Source: Nectonema munidae | Taxonomy: Eukaryota > Nematomorpha > Nectonematoida > Nectonematidae | Length of the DNA stretch: 64,000 nucleotides | Assembly: GCA_030549495.1 (NCBI GenBank) | Contig: JAUIRK010000907.1 | Location: forward strand, 248,001-312,000 | Direction: 5' to 3' | Shown here: in pieces, positions 10,902 through 25,900 of the stretch | How the letters are laid out: every line of letters starts with the position of its first letter | How positions within the stretch are numbered: position 1 is the stretch's first letter | The notes under the pieces: generated by a model | Told to the model about the DNA's origin: nothing | What the model saw: only the letters and a program-made list of their open reading frames with translations | Database searches by the model: none | Translations under genes and position numbers: made by a program

Positions 10902-13757
10902 AATAGAATGAAAAAGGAGAGGACAATGGGTAGTTCTCTCCTTCAACTTTTTAAACTTTTAACTTTAAAATCATTTTAAGTGTAACAAATTTCTAACATT
11001 TTAACTTTTGGACACTTGTTCTTTTGGTGCATTTGAGACATTCATTTTGAAAAGCTTAGAAGTTTATGTGGCAATTATTGCTAATGTTATATTTAATATG
11101 CTTTTCAAGACAATGTTATAGTTATTTATCTCTAGTAGTGATTAACAATTTTAAAATAGGTAAATATACAATGGTGGGATTAGAAGAGAACCTTTCAACA
11201 TTTGCTCTTTCATTACTTCATACAAAACAAATTTTTTGAAGTGAATACATAGTTATGCTGCTTTTACATAAAGATTCTTTATCATTATTAAGTTAATTGA
11301 AGCGAAGTGTACGACTTTGAAACCGTTTCTAATGAAAACGCAAATGGTTCTTCAACCAAAATGAATTATTTAAATGAAATATTGCATTTAAGGCATGAAA
11401 TTTGAGTTCTCAATTAAAAAAAAGATTAAAAAAAATACAATTTGCCTTTTTTCAAAAATAGAATTGAAAAAAGACAAAATAGAACTAAAAATGATATATA
11501 TGTGAAAAGGATTAGCAGTAAGGTTACCGTGAGGTGTTTTCATTTAGAAGGCACGATTGCACCGCTTATACCAAAGTATGAGTAAAAAAGCTGTAGATCC
11601 AAACCGCTGAACTTTTAGTACCAAAGCGAGACGTGACAACTGTACTCCCGCCCCCTATACATGATATAAAAATCTCCACTCCTATGCGATTCTTTTGAAT
11701 CAAGACGTTTTACGATAAAATACAAAAAAAAAGTATTTTATAGCTTAAAAAAATTGAAATAAAAATAAGTTTAGAATTAAATCGGTTATATTCAATATTC
11801 AAATTAGCATGAGAAAAATAATTTTTCACATTTCCTTATTAAATTGACGCAACTATTTAAAATTTAAATTGTTATAAAGAATGAACTTTTTTTTATGGAA
11901 TTTGATTTCTTCCAAAATGTGAAACTAAGCTCTGTGTTTTCAAAATGCTACAATAAGGACTATAAGCAGCATCATTGTTAAAGTACCAGTCTTTTCATTT
12001 AAAGGAATTTGGATCCGTTAAAAATATCTATAAAATATGAAATTTATTGACAAAATTTTTGTAAACAACTAACCGAATCCAAAATTTTTTTTTGGATTAT
12101 CCAAAAGATTGATAAATCTATATAAAGGTTAGCTGGCGTGGAACATTGTCCATAATTCTAGCCCTGATAGTATATAAAAAAAACACACTTCATCTGATGT
12201 ATTTGACAGTAGCTTTATCATCAAGGAAAAAACTTCTTTAATATTCAGAAAAGTCTAAAATCGCAAATTAATAAAATGAGTAAGACAAATTTAAATGATT
12301 TTGTCAAGCCTGTTCGGGAAGATTTGTGACTAAACAATCTATCCAATTTAAAATGGTGATTTTCAATTGGTTGGAATTCGTAGAAGAGTTAGATTGCAAA
12401 ACCGACATTATTTTGTTACAATCCACTCTAAATAACATGATAAATATATTAATTAGAGATAAAATAAGCAAGAAAAATTACTTCACAATCTTTTCTCCTA
12501 AATTGGCATCTGGAAAAAAACAAAGTTAAGTTTAGAATCAATTATAAAAAGCTTTTTATATTTGATAATTAAGATTGGAATAAAAAAATAAGTTATATTA
12601 AAAAATAAAATACAGAAAAGTATAACATGTCAATAAAATATAAACATTTGCAAACACTGTGAGTGAATCAGCAGATCGGGCTAAGTTGTTTGATTGGATA
12701 ATAATTGTATACAATTAAATACGTTTTTCCTTAACAAACGAAGAAGATGAAGTGGAACAGCGTATTGTATTGGTATACAGTGAAGGCATTGCTTTTATTA
12801 TATAAAAAGTTTAATCGCACACTAGTTATGCCTATCAATTTCAATAAAGTCAATTGCTGTTGAAGCAGATATAAAAAGTTACGGAAAAGAATATATGTAA
12901 ACTAAACCATTACCCTCGTGAAGTTTTGCGGAATCCTTGCAGGTGCTAACAAACTGAACAAGAGAAAGGAGTTTTTCATTCGCAATCTTTCCAAGATCAT
13001 AAAGATGTGTATAAGAAAATTAAGAAAAAGTTTGCAGTAGAGAAATTAAATTAAATAAATATACTCACATGCAAAAAATAGGACAGGTATATTTTTTTTT
13101 ACTTTTTCTCCATAACTGAGGAATGAAGGCCCATGCATCTTTCTTCTTTTGAACAGAGGTGCACTGTATCTCACATTTTAAGATTTTTAAAACATTCTAA
13201 ACCTCATAATTGATTTTTGTGTCATTTATTTAAAATGTAAACAGTTTACCTCAATTTTAACTTTGCATGGCTAAGCATGGAGTAGATGAAAATTAATGCT
13301 TCATTTTAAAAACGCCCTAAATATAAGCCATTTTATATTCGCAAAATTTCATTTTCTACGCATTTCTTATTACTTTTGAGTAATTTTGGATTATTCTCAA
13401 ATCTAATTTTAAAATAACTAAAGGAATTTCACTTTTGGCATATTCAATAGCTTAGCAAAGAATTTGAACCAAAAGGGCCAAAAAATGAGATGGAGGGGGC
13501 ATAAAAAAGTTTATTATCTAGTCTGCCAAAATATGGCTGATCTAGTCAAAAGAAAGGGAAATGTAAAGTGAATGAAGGTATATACAAAATATTTATGGAA
13601 AAAACTTGTACAGTACAAAGGAATACAAATATTTTTAGAGAAGAAGTATTTTTTATCTTACTTATAATTTTTTATCTTACTTATAATTTTTTATCACTTT
13701 TTTCAAATTTTATTAATTTTTTACTATTACACGTTAAGTTGAGGGAATTTTAGACAC
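10902..13757. other. No supported gene; probably VAC14 intron or flank
   Basis: AT-rich sequence downstream (minus sense) of the last recognised VAC14 exon. Further VAC14 exons were looked for on the minus strand and not recognised. Short plus-strand frames (for example 12326-12529) have no family resemblance. A 20-bp tandem duplication lies at about 13646-13690. Confidence 0.4.
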
Positions 13758-13955
13758 GCCCGTGAATTTCGTATATTAAATCGTTCATTGCGAAATAATT
13801 AATTCGAAAAAGGATATTCTTATATTTGATGGAGTCGAGTGAAGAGCAAGGCAGGATAACAATGAGTAAGGATGGAATGAATGGGATGAGAGGCATGCGG
13901 AACAAAGTCAAAAATTCTCGTATCCACGTTATGCACGTTTCCTTGATCAGGAGCT
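13758..13955 (-). CDS. VAC14: VAC14 exon 7 (3' boundary uncertain)
   Basis: Follows a 48-nt intron (13956-14003) with acceptor TTTTTTAG. It reads QLLIKETCITWIREFLTLF, then MPLIPFIPSLLIVILPCSS, matching LIQLTAMCWMREFIQLAGR and the VLPCL block. After LPCSSLDSIK the similarity fades. The frame stays open to 13753, and a GTGTCT donor at 13757 is the only candidate, so the end is uncertain. Confidence 0.75.
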
Positions 13956-16900
13956 CTAAAAAATGTTATCATCAAATTGTGTTATTTGGAAAGAAGGGCA
14001 TACGCGAGTTTTGGCCGTGCAGAGCAATGATATTTATCATGGCCACCAAATCGACGCTAGCACAATCTGATAGGATAGACTTGAGGATATCTTCCAAAAG
14101 AGCATGGCATCTGAAAACAAAATAGATTATTTCCTATTTTTGGAGAATGTTATTTGTTCACACTATTTTGTTGACATAATTCTTATTTTAAACAGAAAAT
14201 GAGAAGGTAGTGAATTTTAGAGGAAAGAAATGCTTTATATAAATGATAGTGATATATTTTAACATAGGGATGTCAAACATATGGTGCGATATTCGAAAGC
14301 GGATTAAGAAGATAATTTCATCCGGCCAGTCAAATGATTTTTTATCGCAGGGCATTATAAAAACTTTAGAATATATATTTACTTTGTATATTTATAATGT
14401 GTTTTCACCTAGAACCAAACAGGTTCACGAATTTAAAATTATGAAACGAAAATTGATTCCGTTTCTAGATCCTCTTTCTAGAATTGATATTATTGAAGAG
14501 CTACAAATAGAAGTAATAGAAATGTTATGGGATATAGTTCTCAAAAAAAATAGATATAATGTATATTATAAAAATCTTGGAAATAAATACCAAGCACCCA
14601 AGGAAGCAAAAATATTCTGTTTGGTAGTTCATAGGTATGCGAATACCTTTTTTCAATAAGCATTACTCAATCCAAAATCACTTAAGATTAACTAATACTA
14701 ACTTCTTAGCAAAAGTAACAAAAGATAAATAAAAAAAAGTAGCAAAAAATATACTAATATTAAACTAAATGCCTAAGCCATATCTCACTTGGAAAGAAAC
14801 TAAATACGCTGTCTAATAAATTTTAAATGGTGTTATGAAACTAAATATTTATTCTTCAAATGTAAAATCGTTTAGGATTAAAAAATACTAAGATCTCATC
14901 AACTTTACGTAAATTGCTAAATTAGGATGTAGAATAAGCGCAAAATTTGCAAGGGATTGATTCAAAGAAATATTTTTGATAAATAATAATTTAGGTAAAT
15001 TCAAAATAGCTACAGTTTTCTAACTTCACTATTTTCATCACTGAGTATTGTGAAGAGTCCATCTAAAATTTGTGGCAAATAGACTAGCAGGTTGAAGGAG
15101 GGCGTGGAATTCAAAAGAGAAACCTAGGAAAGAAAAGAGAGTGATGATGAGTGAAGAAAAGAGAACACGAATCCTCACCCAGGAGACGATGAACTGACGA
15201 GTGTATGCGTTCTCTGTGTATATTCTTTCGCGAATGAGTGAGATGATGCTGGATATGTCGAAGTCATTTTCCACAACGATATCCTTCAACAGCCTGTCCA
15301 AAGTTTCGGAGCTATTACGATTATCCTGATCTGGATCAGACACGATCTAAAAGAAGGTGTGATTGCTTGCATGTTTTTAAAAGGCGAAAGGAAACATTGG
15401 ATTATGCTTTGTGTAAAATAAAAAACTTTGCCATGATTTCTACTCAAAACATTGTTGAATTAGTGCAGTATTTATCAACCTCAATCTAATGAGCTCGCAC
15501 TTTTTTCATTTAAACTTCAAAAAGCATCAAATGCCACCAAACTCTTCGACTCAAACATTACTAGGTTATAATTTATATTACATTCAACTGGGTCACTAGA
15601 TAGATACTAAGCATGAATGGGCAAAGTTGATTCTAAAGAGGGGCTGGACTATAGAAAAAAGTGTATACAGTTATATATTTCAAAGGAATTTGTGGGTAAA
15701 AATAAATTCCCGGTAGGGTGGGGCGGGGGCGGAAGGTGAGGGATCCGCCTTCCTCTTATGGACAAGCCTGTATAATGTATACATTATATGCTGTAAATAT
15801 TTCAAATGAATAGAGATCTTTGGATATAAAGAGATTTTTAATCGATTAAATCCTTATTAAATTTTATTAAGTCAATGTTCATTTGATTACAGGCTAAAAT
15901 CATATTTAGTTGTCAGCGGTTTTTTTCTTTATTGAAGTTTATTATCATGATGGGCTTTTTCAGCTCGATTTTTCAATCAATAAAGAATCATTAATTTTTG
16001 GCGATCTTCTTTTTTCATCCTTATTTTTTGTTTTAAAGCATTTTTTGTTTAAAACTTTTTTCGAATAACTAAATAAAATTTACATCGTATCAAAACATTC
16101 AATAACGTTCCTTTCCTTTTGGTTGTGCTCTAGAATGGGAAAGATATGAAATAAAAAGTTAATGTTGAGCTTACTTTACTCAAAGCATCAAATATTTCGC
16201 CGAAAAAAGTAAGAGACGATTCGCGAGACAACTTCAAAATGTTGTACAAAGCTTCCAAAGCGAAGAATCGCACAGAACAGTCCTGATTGTACATGCATTT
16301 TATCACGGGCAAGATGAAGCTCTTCAAAAACTCGTTGGATCTCTGAGGACATAAAAGCATACAGGGTTAAAGAGAAAGTAAGGATATTTTTGAGAGGTAC
16401 TTTCTCTAGACCAAGAGCTGTAGCTGCTAAACCCATTAAGCCACCTTTGTGATAATTGGCGTTGCTTGACTTCAAGAGATCTTCCGTGAAGTACTGAATC
16501 AACTTTTCCACATGGTCTATTTGGTTAGCGTTTACATAGCTGATCACTTGACTTAAATATGAAATCATCTCAATAAGTATAGACTAAAATAGTGATTTGT
16601 CAAATTGAAAGAGTCCCATTGACATTCGTCAAAATTTCATTACAAAAAGTTAGTCCTTTTTTATCTTTCGGCCCATATCAATTTAATTATATCTAGCTAA
16701 TTGGATGAGATCTTAATGGATAAATTAAAATCTTAATCTTAATGACTATATAGTTTATCTATCTAAGTTGATTAGTCAAAGCAATTAAGATGTTTAACAC
16801 ATTGAGCCTCAATGTTCACAATTGGGACAATATATCTTTTAAATAGCAATAAAATTTGATGGAATCGAATGTCTTTGAATGGATTCAAAAGTCGTGATAT

Positions 16901-19900
16901 ATAAGGAAAATTAATTATCACCAGTGCCACACTGGTTCTAGAAGGGTTAAATAAATAAAATTTCATTGAAATATCATTCTTAAAGCTTAAAGCCCTTAAG
17001 GACAAATATGCCTTAAGATACCTTTTCAAGTAACACAAAAATGAAGAGAGGATTTCACTCCTGAAGTGTTTGAAAGTGAAAATGTTAGAACATTTATATT
17101 ATCTAAACAAGAGTAGAACCGCCCAACAATAAACGCCTAAAAGCGAGAGAGTATGTGAATATATACTAAAAAGTTAATTACTTTTGCAGATGAAACATCG
17201 TAGCAAATATGTTCAGCGTATTATAACCCTTGCAGCACAGTTATTACTATACCCCTACAACTGCGGCCCACGGGTGGGGCAGAGGGGAGGGTGGTGAAAA
17301 AACGTTTCACTCCACCAATAATTTTGAATTTTTTCAATTTTATGTCATTCGAAGAAGTGTTTGAATTATGAGTATACGTTTCATATTACTTTACTTGTTT
17401 TAGGTATGAGTTTCATTAACAAATATTTAAAATCAATTTTTAAAATCAAATCATAAAAAAAAAATTTCAAAGTTATCTGAAATGCAGAAGAATTAAGCAA
17501 AATCAGCACTTTCTGACCTTATCGTGAGAGTTTAGGACTTGGATGGAAAGGCATCTTATGAAGATTCAGACGCTGTTTTAACTTTAGATTCAAAGAAAAC
17601 GTGCGATGAAGAGGTTTGAAAAGTTTCCATATAAACAAGAAAAAAGTAGTGGATAAAGTAGAAAATCAAACTTGGATGTTCATAAAGACATAAAGCAGCT
17701 TTAGAGCACTGCACGGGCCTATTTTCTTCAACCCATGTCCGCTCTTAACCGTTTAAACTTAAATATTTACAAACCCCTCGGTATTTTTAAATATTTTTGT
17801 GAGCCCGTTCGTATCCGCCTTTTTTCAAATTTTTTAACCGACCATACCTGCTTAGTACATACTAAAGCTTCTGATTTCTCGATAAAATTTAATTCTCGAG
17901 AAACGAGAAAAAAAATATATGATTCTCGAGACTCGAGAAAAGTTTCGAGAAGTTAAAAAATATTAAAAATATTTTACGAAAAAAAAATTTATTTTGTTTT
18001 ATTACTCTTTTTAAAAAAACAAGAGCATTTAAAGATTCGTTTTCAAACTCAATCGTTTTGGAGATAGAGTATTTGATACATTTGAGAAGATTCTTTCGCA
18101 TTGACAGGAAGTTGGTTGGATGCATAAAAGAGAATTTTTTAACAATTGCATCGATTCTGATAAATCTTGTTTTGTTTGAACATATGTAGTTCTTCTATTG
18201 TTCTAACTTTTTCTTCTTTTTTTATCATACATGAATTCTTTAATTTCTCTATTTAAACTTTGAGTTAGAGATTCTTCTTCAAACTCATCAACAGATTCGA
18301 CTTGAATTTGGCTTTCTTGTATATCAGTTCCATGCTCCAAATAATGAGAAAAAATTTTATCAAAAATATTTTTTCCACATTCTAAAATTTCTTCAAAATT
18401 TGAATATTCAAAAGTTGATCGTGCATTACACATAATTATTTATTCTTTATTAATATTTATTCAAAATTTAACATATTTTCTGTAAAAAAAAATTTTTTTA
18501 ATTCTTGAGTCTCGACAAAAATTTCTCGAGAATCAAGAAGTAAAAATATTCTAAAATTCTGAGAATCGAGACTTGAGAAATCTCGAGACAGAAGCTCTAG
18601 TGCATACTCTGTTATATTTTTAAATCGACCATGCATACTCTGCTTTGTTGGTAGAAGCATTTCCAGCATTAAGCCTGATGGCAAGCGCAAGGGAGTTGCA
18701 ATAAAGGAAAAACGCAATGAACGCTTTTTCTTATTTCGATAAAAGTATTTTAAGTCTTCGTTTATAACTATGAATACTTCATAGGTTTTTTCAGGGACGC
18801 ACATCAGCCGCACAATTGTCAATTCGATACATTTATTTCAATTATTTAAAATACCTCTTTCGCTTGTGAGCATACATTTTGGATTTAACTTTTCTTGTTT
18901 AAGGCGAAGTCTTTAAATAGATATTTAAAAGATAATTTGTTTCATCTGATATAATAGTCAGTTCGAATTATTTTCGAATAACTAACAAAAAAAAATTTTT
19001 TTAATTTTTAAATTAATATTTTTAATTTTTTTTGCCCCACAAATTTGCGAGGAGGGTGGGGCAAATATTTTTTATAGCACCAAACTATATAAGATCATTT
19101 ATCTCGAAGGGCAGAAAGATTTAAAGCTCGAAACGTTACATTAACGTAATAGGATGATACAAAAGTAAGAAAAATAAATGCCTTGATCATATTTGCCAAA
19201 TATAATATAAACAATGAAGCGTTTTATTACATAATATACAAATTTATAGCACCTAAAAGATTTAGTTTTTTATATCAAGATTGATTTGAATAGTTGGCAA
19301 TGTTTTTACACCTTCCTTATAAGTTATAACTAATACAACTTAAACTTATCATTATTAAACGTATAACTTTAACTTTTGTAAATAAAACTTATATGTAGGT
19401 AAATGATTTTAATTGTATTCATAAAAGTTATGAGCCTTTTGTGATTAAAAGTTAGGTTTGACTTTAAGTAAGATTACCTTTAGCCCATAATGTACCGATG
19501 TACCAATTTAAGTACATTAAAAGCACCCAAGGGTATCTTCCATAACTTAATTGTATGCTTTTCTTGGAATCTAATGGCTTAAATTTTCATAGAGTTTATT
19601 TTGCACTTCATGTATTATTTCTTTACAAACAATTGAAACCAGGCACGGCGATATTAGGGGAGGGGGTAACGTTTGTAGCAAAAGTTCTTAAATAAAATTT
19701 CCCGAATTTTCATTTCCAGCATTGTGCTTGTCAAAATTCCCTGACTACATTCCTCGAAAATTACTGATATTTACAAGTTTACAAAAAGGTTTTGCATTTA
19801 TATATTTGCCATACGGTTTTTAACTCATACAAAATTACGCCAAAAGCCTTGTACAGATGGAAAATACGGACAAAACTATTCTAAAACACTCGGTCTGTGA

Positions 19901-22900
19901 GGAAAAAATAAATTTATGGATTTAAAAGAAAAAGTAAACGTAGAAGGAAAGTAATCAAAAGAAATGTGAAAACAGGCACCTTAAAAGCTAAATAATTCTA
20001 AAATCTAATAATTCTAAAAGATAATAATTCTAAAATCTTGAAAAGTCGGCGGGCATTTGATCTTTTTTTCAGAAAGTTTAAGGGTATTACTGAAAAAAGC
20101 AGTAATATAGTATATGCAAATATGAACAAATTTAAATAACAATCTGAAATACTATCTCTTCAATTGCTCTATTTCTGCAATCTCCTAACAATGATATATA
20201 GCTCCTTCTTTCCTGCATCTTTCAATTTTATCATTTTGCTTTTAGCGCATCAATCTGTGCTGAAGCTCTTTCTTTCCATTGCTTTAGTTCTTCGATGGAT
20301 TATATTATAGATGACAATTATCTACGCATCTAAACATCCTATAAATTTCTCTGACCATTGAACATAATTCGCTGAACATATCTCAGAATTCTCAAAAAAA
20401 AAAAGAAATTTAATTCAAATTCCCTGATTTCTAGGTTGGTTGGCAACCCTGTTCAATTTCTACTGAATGTGCCAAATTAAAATTCACGACTATACAACTG
20501 TCAATCTCTAAACTCAAGTCCTAAATGTATTTCCAAACGATTTAACTGGGTATATCTGTAGAAAGCAATACTTTGAAGATTATATAATATGATTTATTTT
20601 ATTTCTATAGTTTAGCTTCATTTCGCTGCAAAAAATTCTAGCAATTTAAAATTTTAATTTTAAGCCGCAAAGTATCTCTGTACAAAGTAATCAAATCCAC
20701 CTAGCCATTCAGATCTGTTGACAATTAGTATAAAATAATTAATCCGAAAATTAATTTAATCAAAGGTGAAACATCCTTATAATTGTTAATTAAATAATAA
20801 TATATTTTCTACATAGTGTCTACAAAATTTCCATTTTAAATTTCCCTAACTATGGAGTTTCTAAATAGCTTTACCTTGATAGAGATAAATCCACAAAAAA
20901 AAATTTATCATATGAATAAAAAAACATAAAAACATTTACACAATATAGGCGCAGTAGGTTCTAAAATTAATTGGGTAAAAACGAAAAAACAATTCAAAAT
21001 TTTATTTTGTTTGTTAAAGGGGCCGATTCCACTCATGTTCAAGATATTTAATGTAACGGCCTTTATTAACCCGTTAACGACCAGAATAATCAGACGATAT
21101 CTAGTATAAAGCAGTAGAATTGTTATAAAAAAACAATAAAAAAAGAAGACCCTCCCCTTTTTTAAATAGGCGGCGGGCGCTAACCTTAATATAAAAACAC
21201 AAAATAGAAATACAGTTAGTTCATATAGGCATGAAACTTTAAAATAAACGGCATGAAAACATGAATAGAAGATAAAAAGAATTTTTGTACATGAGGTACA
21301 TTTTTCCTTCAATCCTTTTATCTTTTCATTAAATAATAAAATTTCTTTTTCAGCATCTCCTCAATTTTTCTTTTTTTTCCATTCACTCTTCAATTTCTTT
21401 CTAAGTTTTTTTTTCTCTTGACTTTTTAAATTTTTTTCTTTTTGAAGATGATCTCCACATAAATCTCTGGCATTTTTGCAAAACAACATAAATTTATTGT
21501 CGATTTTAAAAGAAAGCGGTCCTCCAGCTTCAATCACAGTATCATAAATCATTCTTCTCGCTACTAATGACTTGTCTTTCAAATTACTGTCAATGCGATG
21601 CTTATTCACTGAAAATCCTCTTTCTGCGTTTGCATTGCCATGAAACATGATCAATATTTTTGACACAAAAGATTTAAAAGAGGCAGAAACGTTAATTTAA
21701 TTATAAATCGAGATGAAAAGATCATCCAATCTATCGTGCTCCCAATTGAAATTTTGTAGTAATTCTTTTTACTGAATGATCAGTATATAAATCTAACAAT
21801 ATTTTTAATTCATCTAATTCAATCGCTGGAAATCGATTTAACAAATTCATATGGATTAAGCAGACATCCAGTCTTCGAACATCTCCTGACAAAATAATTT
21901 TCGGTGATTGGCAACTAACACCTAAAGTAAGAGGATATTTTAAAGGACAACGCTCTAAAATTTTAACTATAATTTCTTTGATAAAGAGACATTTTTTATC
22001 CCATTAAGTGCAGCATAGAAAACGTCAATATCTGCATAACTTATGAGATATTCATCCTTAAATTTGAAGTTTAGAGAAGATTGTGTAGTATTAATTTTTC
22101 TCCTCAAAAATTTTTCGCATTACTATTTTACGTAAAAGCGAACTAACAAAAAAAATATTTCACCATGAAGGAATGGAAGAACAAGAGGAGCATTTCTTTG
22201 AAATTTGGTTAAAAAACTTTCAAGAATCTATTTTAGCTTTTCGAATAAAACATTGATTCAAATGATCATTGCCATGTCTCTCCTACTCTATTAGAAATAT
22301 GTGTAGATGTGGAAGTTGGAACCCAAAGAAATTCAGCTTTCAGAACTTCTTTCGATAAATTTAAGTCGGTAAAACAGATTGGGAACTCGAGGCTTTATTA
22401 ATTGATTCTAAAGACATATCTATTGCATTTTCCTTTTCAGTAACTTCATCAGGATGGGTAAAGGGATTTGTAGAATTAAAAATCTTCATAGACATTGTCA
22501 CACTATTTTTAGTTTTTGTGTTTATCACATTTAGTGTCACTTGTGAGAGCTGTTTTTCAAAATGTGCAGCTAGCATATCTCTCATTCACTCTCTTCTCTA
22601 ACCATAGACTGAATTCAGGATGAAGCTTTGCATCTAGCCAATCAACATTGAAGGAAGTTTGCTTGGGAGTCATTTGAAGTAATCAATTTAATATGGCGCA
22701 AAAAGAGCATATACTAACAACATATTAGATAAATGATTCTGAAAAAATGAATAACAAATTAAAACATATTGAATGAAAAATTACCTGTAGCATGAGCATA
22801 TTCACCTACACATAAGCACTTTGGATTAAATTTAAAATATCCTATTTTGAGAGGAAAATGCTTTGGGATAAATCAAAATAACCAGAAGCACATATATTTT

Positions 22901-25900
22901 GAGTTTAAATAGAACGCTACAGAAACATAATAATACAGTAGAAAGAAAACAACCGACCTACCTTGGTTGTGTAAAACCTACGAAGAAACAGGTGGGAGCT
23001 AGAGACTGAAGGGTTGCTAAGCCCATTGAACTGAATAATGATCAGTCCCTCATTCAGGGTTATTAATTGAATTAAATTTAATCCTTTAAGTAAACATTGA
23101 TATAAGATAAATTATATTCTATTTACTGACTTGTCAAGGCAAAACACCAAATTTATCATATGAAAAATCTAAAAATCCTGAAATTTTCAAAAAAAATCTC
23201 TAACTTTTTCAGGTTTTCCAGATTTCCCTCACTTATGGAGAAAATCCCTGACCTTTCTAAGTTTTCCGGGTTCCCTGACCTGTAGACATTATGTTTCTAT
23301 ACCCTCTTCAAAAGTAGACATTTTTGACCTTAGAACACCAAATAGTAGACCAGCATTAACCTAAATTCCTGCTCCCCAAAGATATACAAAAGAGATCGTT
23401 TTTAGAGGCATGGTATAAAATCTTCAATTGGTTAGTAGACTATAGCATACGCAGCGATAAGGCTATATGTTAAGCATGCAGTTGTTTCAGTATAAGAGCA
23501 TATAAATATGAAAAAGCATTACTGGCGAAAAACAATAAGGAGGGATAAAGTTTTTATTACATGGGATGAGTAGTGATCATTGCCTCTCCATGTCCGAGCG
23601 GGAAAGTCTCAAACAAATAAAATCAGGCGTAATTTGTTCAATTCATTAAATTTTGGATCCTGTTTGCCAGTCTATTTTCGTCAAAAAGCGTAATTATTTG
23701 AAATTTTTATCAAAGTATTATATCTATTCTATTTCAAAATGTGAGATGCCCTATCGAGCACATAATGGAACTGCTAATTCATCCAACTCTGGTAAATGTA
23801 ATGGATTCATCAAGATGCTATCTACAAATCCTACTTTCAGAGAAATGCATGGATCAGCTTGTGAAAGGCTAAAAATATTTATCTTCCGATCGTGTGAAGA
23901 ATTCACAGAAGTTCTACCCAAAGAGTCATTCCAATGATTAAAGACGGAATAGAGATGCAAATGTACTCCATCCTAACAAATGTGTGTAGCCGACATGAAA
24001 AATTATCAATTTGTTTTCGCTCTAAGATTTTTCTTTTGTTGAGCTAGAAGGTAATTAGTTATGCGATCACATTCACAGCTAAGGTAATTAGACTTGATAA
24101 TTTCTCTGCAGTTATCTGCAGTCTAGTTTTAACCCAGTTATCAATTTAAAAGAGAATTCAAAAAAGATATAAAAAATTTGTTATATTATTGAAATTTTTG
24201 TCTGTAATGATACCAATACAGTAATTGGAAAATGACAAATAGCTTAAAATACTGTTTATAGAAAGGAAAAGTGAATAAAATTTGCTGCTTTAGTTAGTGA
24301 GATAATACAAGTAGATTTCATTATTCTAAATTTAAAATAATCTAAAAAAAATTAGTTTCACGCTTAGAATTTCTAATAATTATCACGTATAGAACAGTTT
24401 TATAGTTAACTACATGCTATATATCATTTTAAGTCGATTTTTTCACCTTCTCTAAATAGAAATGATGACTTTAAGGAGTCAGAGTGGTAAGGATCTTAAA
24501 AGTAGGAAACGGAATTCAGAGTCGGACATTATACCTTCGCCTTCACACCCCGGGTTAGAACGGTTGCAACTAAAAAACGCAACTAAATTATAATATATAG
24601 TAGTCACTAATTTAAGTGACGGAAAAATTGGATGCAAAAACTTTTTACTGCAAGAACTTTTAGTAGTAATAAAAAATAAAATTAACGTAAATTGAATATT
24701 TAAAATAAACACCAGGTTTATAAATCAGATGCATATGTTAAAAAGATGTTCAAAAAATATTTAAAACGAGTCTAGGTTAATTGTTATTTGGTTGATTAAT
24801 TTTATTTAAAAAGTATTCAAAAGGAATGCAAGTTCATTGACAGTTAGTTAATTCGTGAGTTAGTTGAGTAGAATTATCTTTATGCGAATTGTTCAAGCAT
24901 CCTATTCCTAACTGATATTGTAGCCAAATCAAGAAGGTTTAACTTCACAATACTATTAGCATTTTTCAAAAATTGAAAACTTAGCTTCACTTTTATGAAC
25001 AACAAAGGAGGCAGCATATAAAAATTTTACTTAATTGGAGAAATTTATTTTATAAGAAAAGTCTATGCCTCCTTAAAATTTTATATCATTTCTTTTATTT
25101 ACACAAATGTATTTCTGTATGTATCAGAAAAGCTCATGAAAATACCTCCCTTGTGCTAACCACTATGTGGACATCTAAAATATAACATGACCTATGAAGA
25201 ATTAAAATTCATCGTTAAAAAAACTGTAATACAAAAGTTTGACACTTACTAATTTTAAAATCTAATTCTCTCAGTTCCTTCTTTGCTTTGAACCCTTCGT
25301 TTCCCTTATGCCACGTGTCTGTTTTTTTGAGTTTGTGGCAACATCCATCAAAACGTAAAAACGAATTTTTGCAAAAAACAAACAAAGTTGTCAAAAAGGG
25401 AGCTCTCCTGTTGGTAAAAATACTTGAATTTTCAAGAAAAAAAATAAAAAAGCAACAAATCCAAAAGATTTTTTTCTTTGAATGAAAGAAAGGGGGAGGG
25501 CAACTTCCTGTACTCTTTTTTTGGCCTTTTTGCAAAATACGATATTTTCTGGGTGGGGAGATTGAAAATCATGTCTTTTGATAAATCTATATCTGTGCTA
25601 TTTGTGAAAAAGGAATTTTAGTGTTTTGTTTGCCAGTTTTGAAAAGTACGTGTTGCATTTTGATGTGTCATGGTTTTCTTTATATAGGCACTTTTTTGAC
25701 AAGACAAGGTTTTGAAAGGGGAAAAAATCGAAAACCTTTTAAACTTCTTTAGTATTGTGTAATATTTTGATTTGTCTGTCTCCCATCAATCGGATATTCC
25801 GCTATTCCATTTGGTTGTGGATACTCTTTTCTTTTGAAGAATACCTTTTAAGGTCCGACTTGAGATTTACTACATTATTGTCTCTCCATGTTATGATAAT

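Larger units (their letters stand above)
20818..23288 (-). mobile_element. Decayed hAT-like transposon with TGTCTACA ends
   Basis: Both ends begin TGTCTACA (left 20818; right reverse complement from 23288), followed by TTCCCT/CAGGGA-rich subterminal sequence. Such sequence recurs in arthropod and cnidarian elements of this kind. It encloses the transposase relic at 21361-22680. No matching target duplication, so the exact ends are uncertain. Confidence 0.5.

Noticed and set aside
13080-13200. Minus-strand VQKKKDAWAFIPQLWRK as a possible further VAC14 exon
   Set aside because: It does not align with any part of VAC14 I can recall and lacks convincing splice sites.
23653-23960. Overlapping open frames on both strands in VAC14 intron 1
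   Set aside because: No recognised motif, no splice context, and no match to VAC14.
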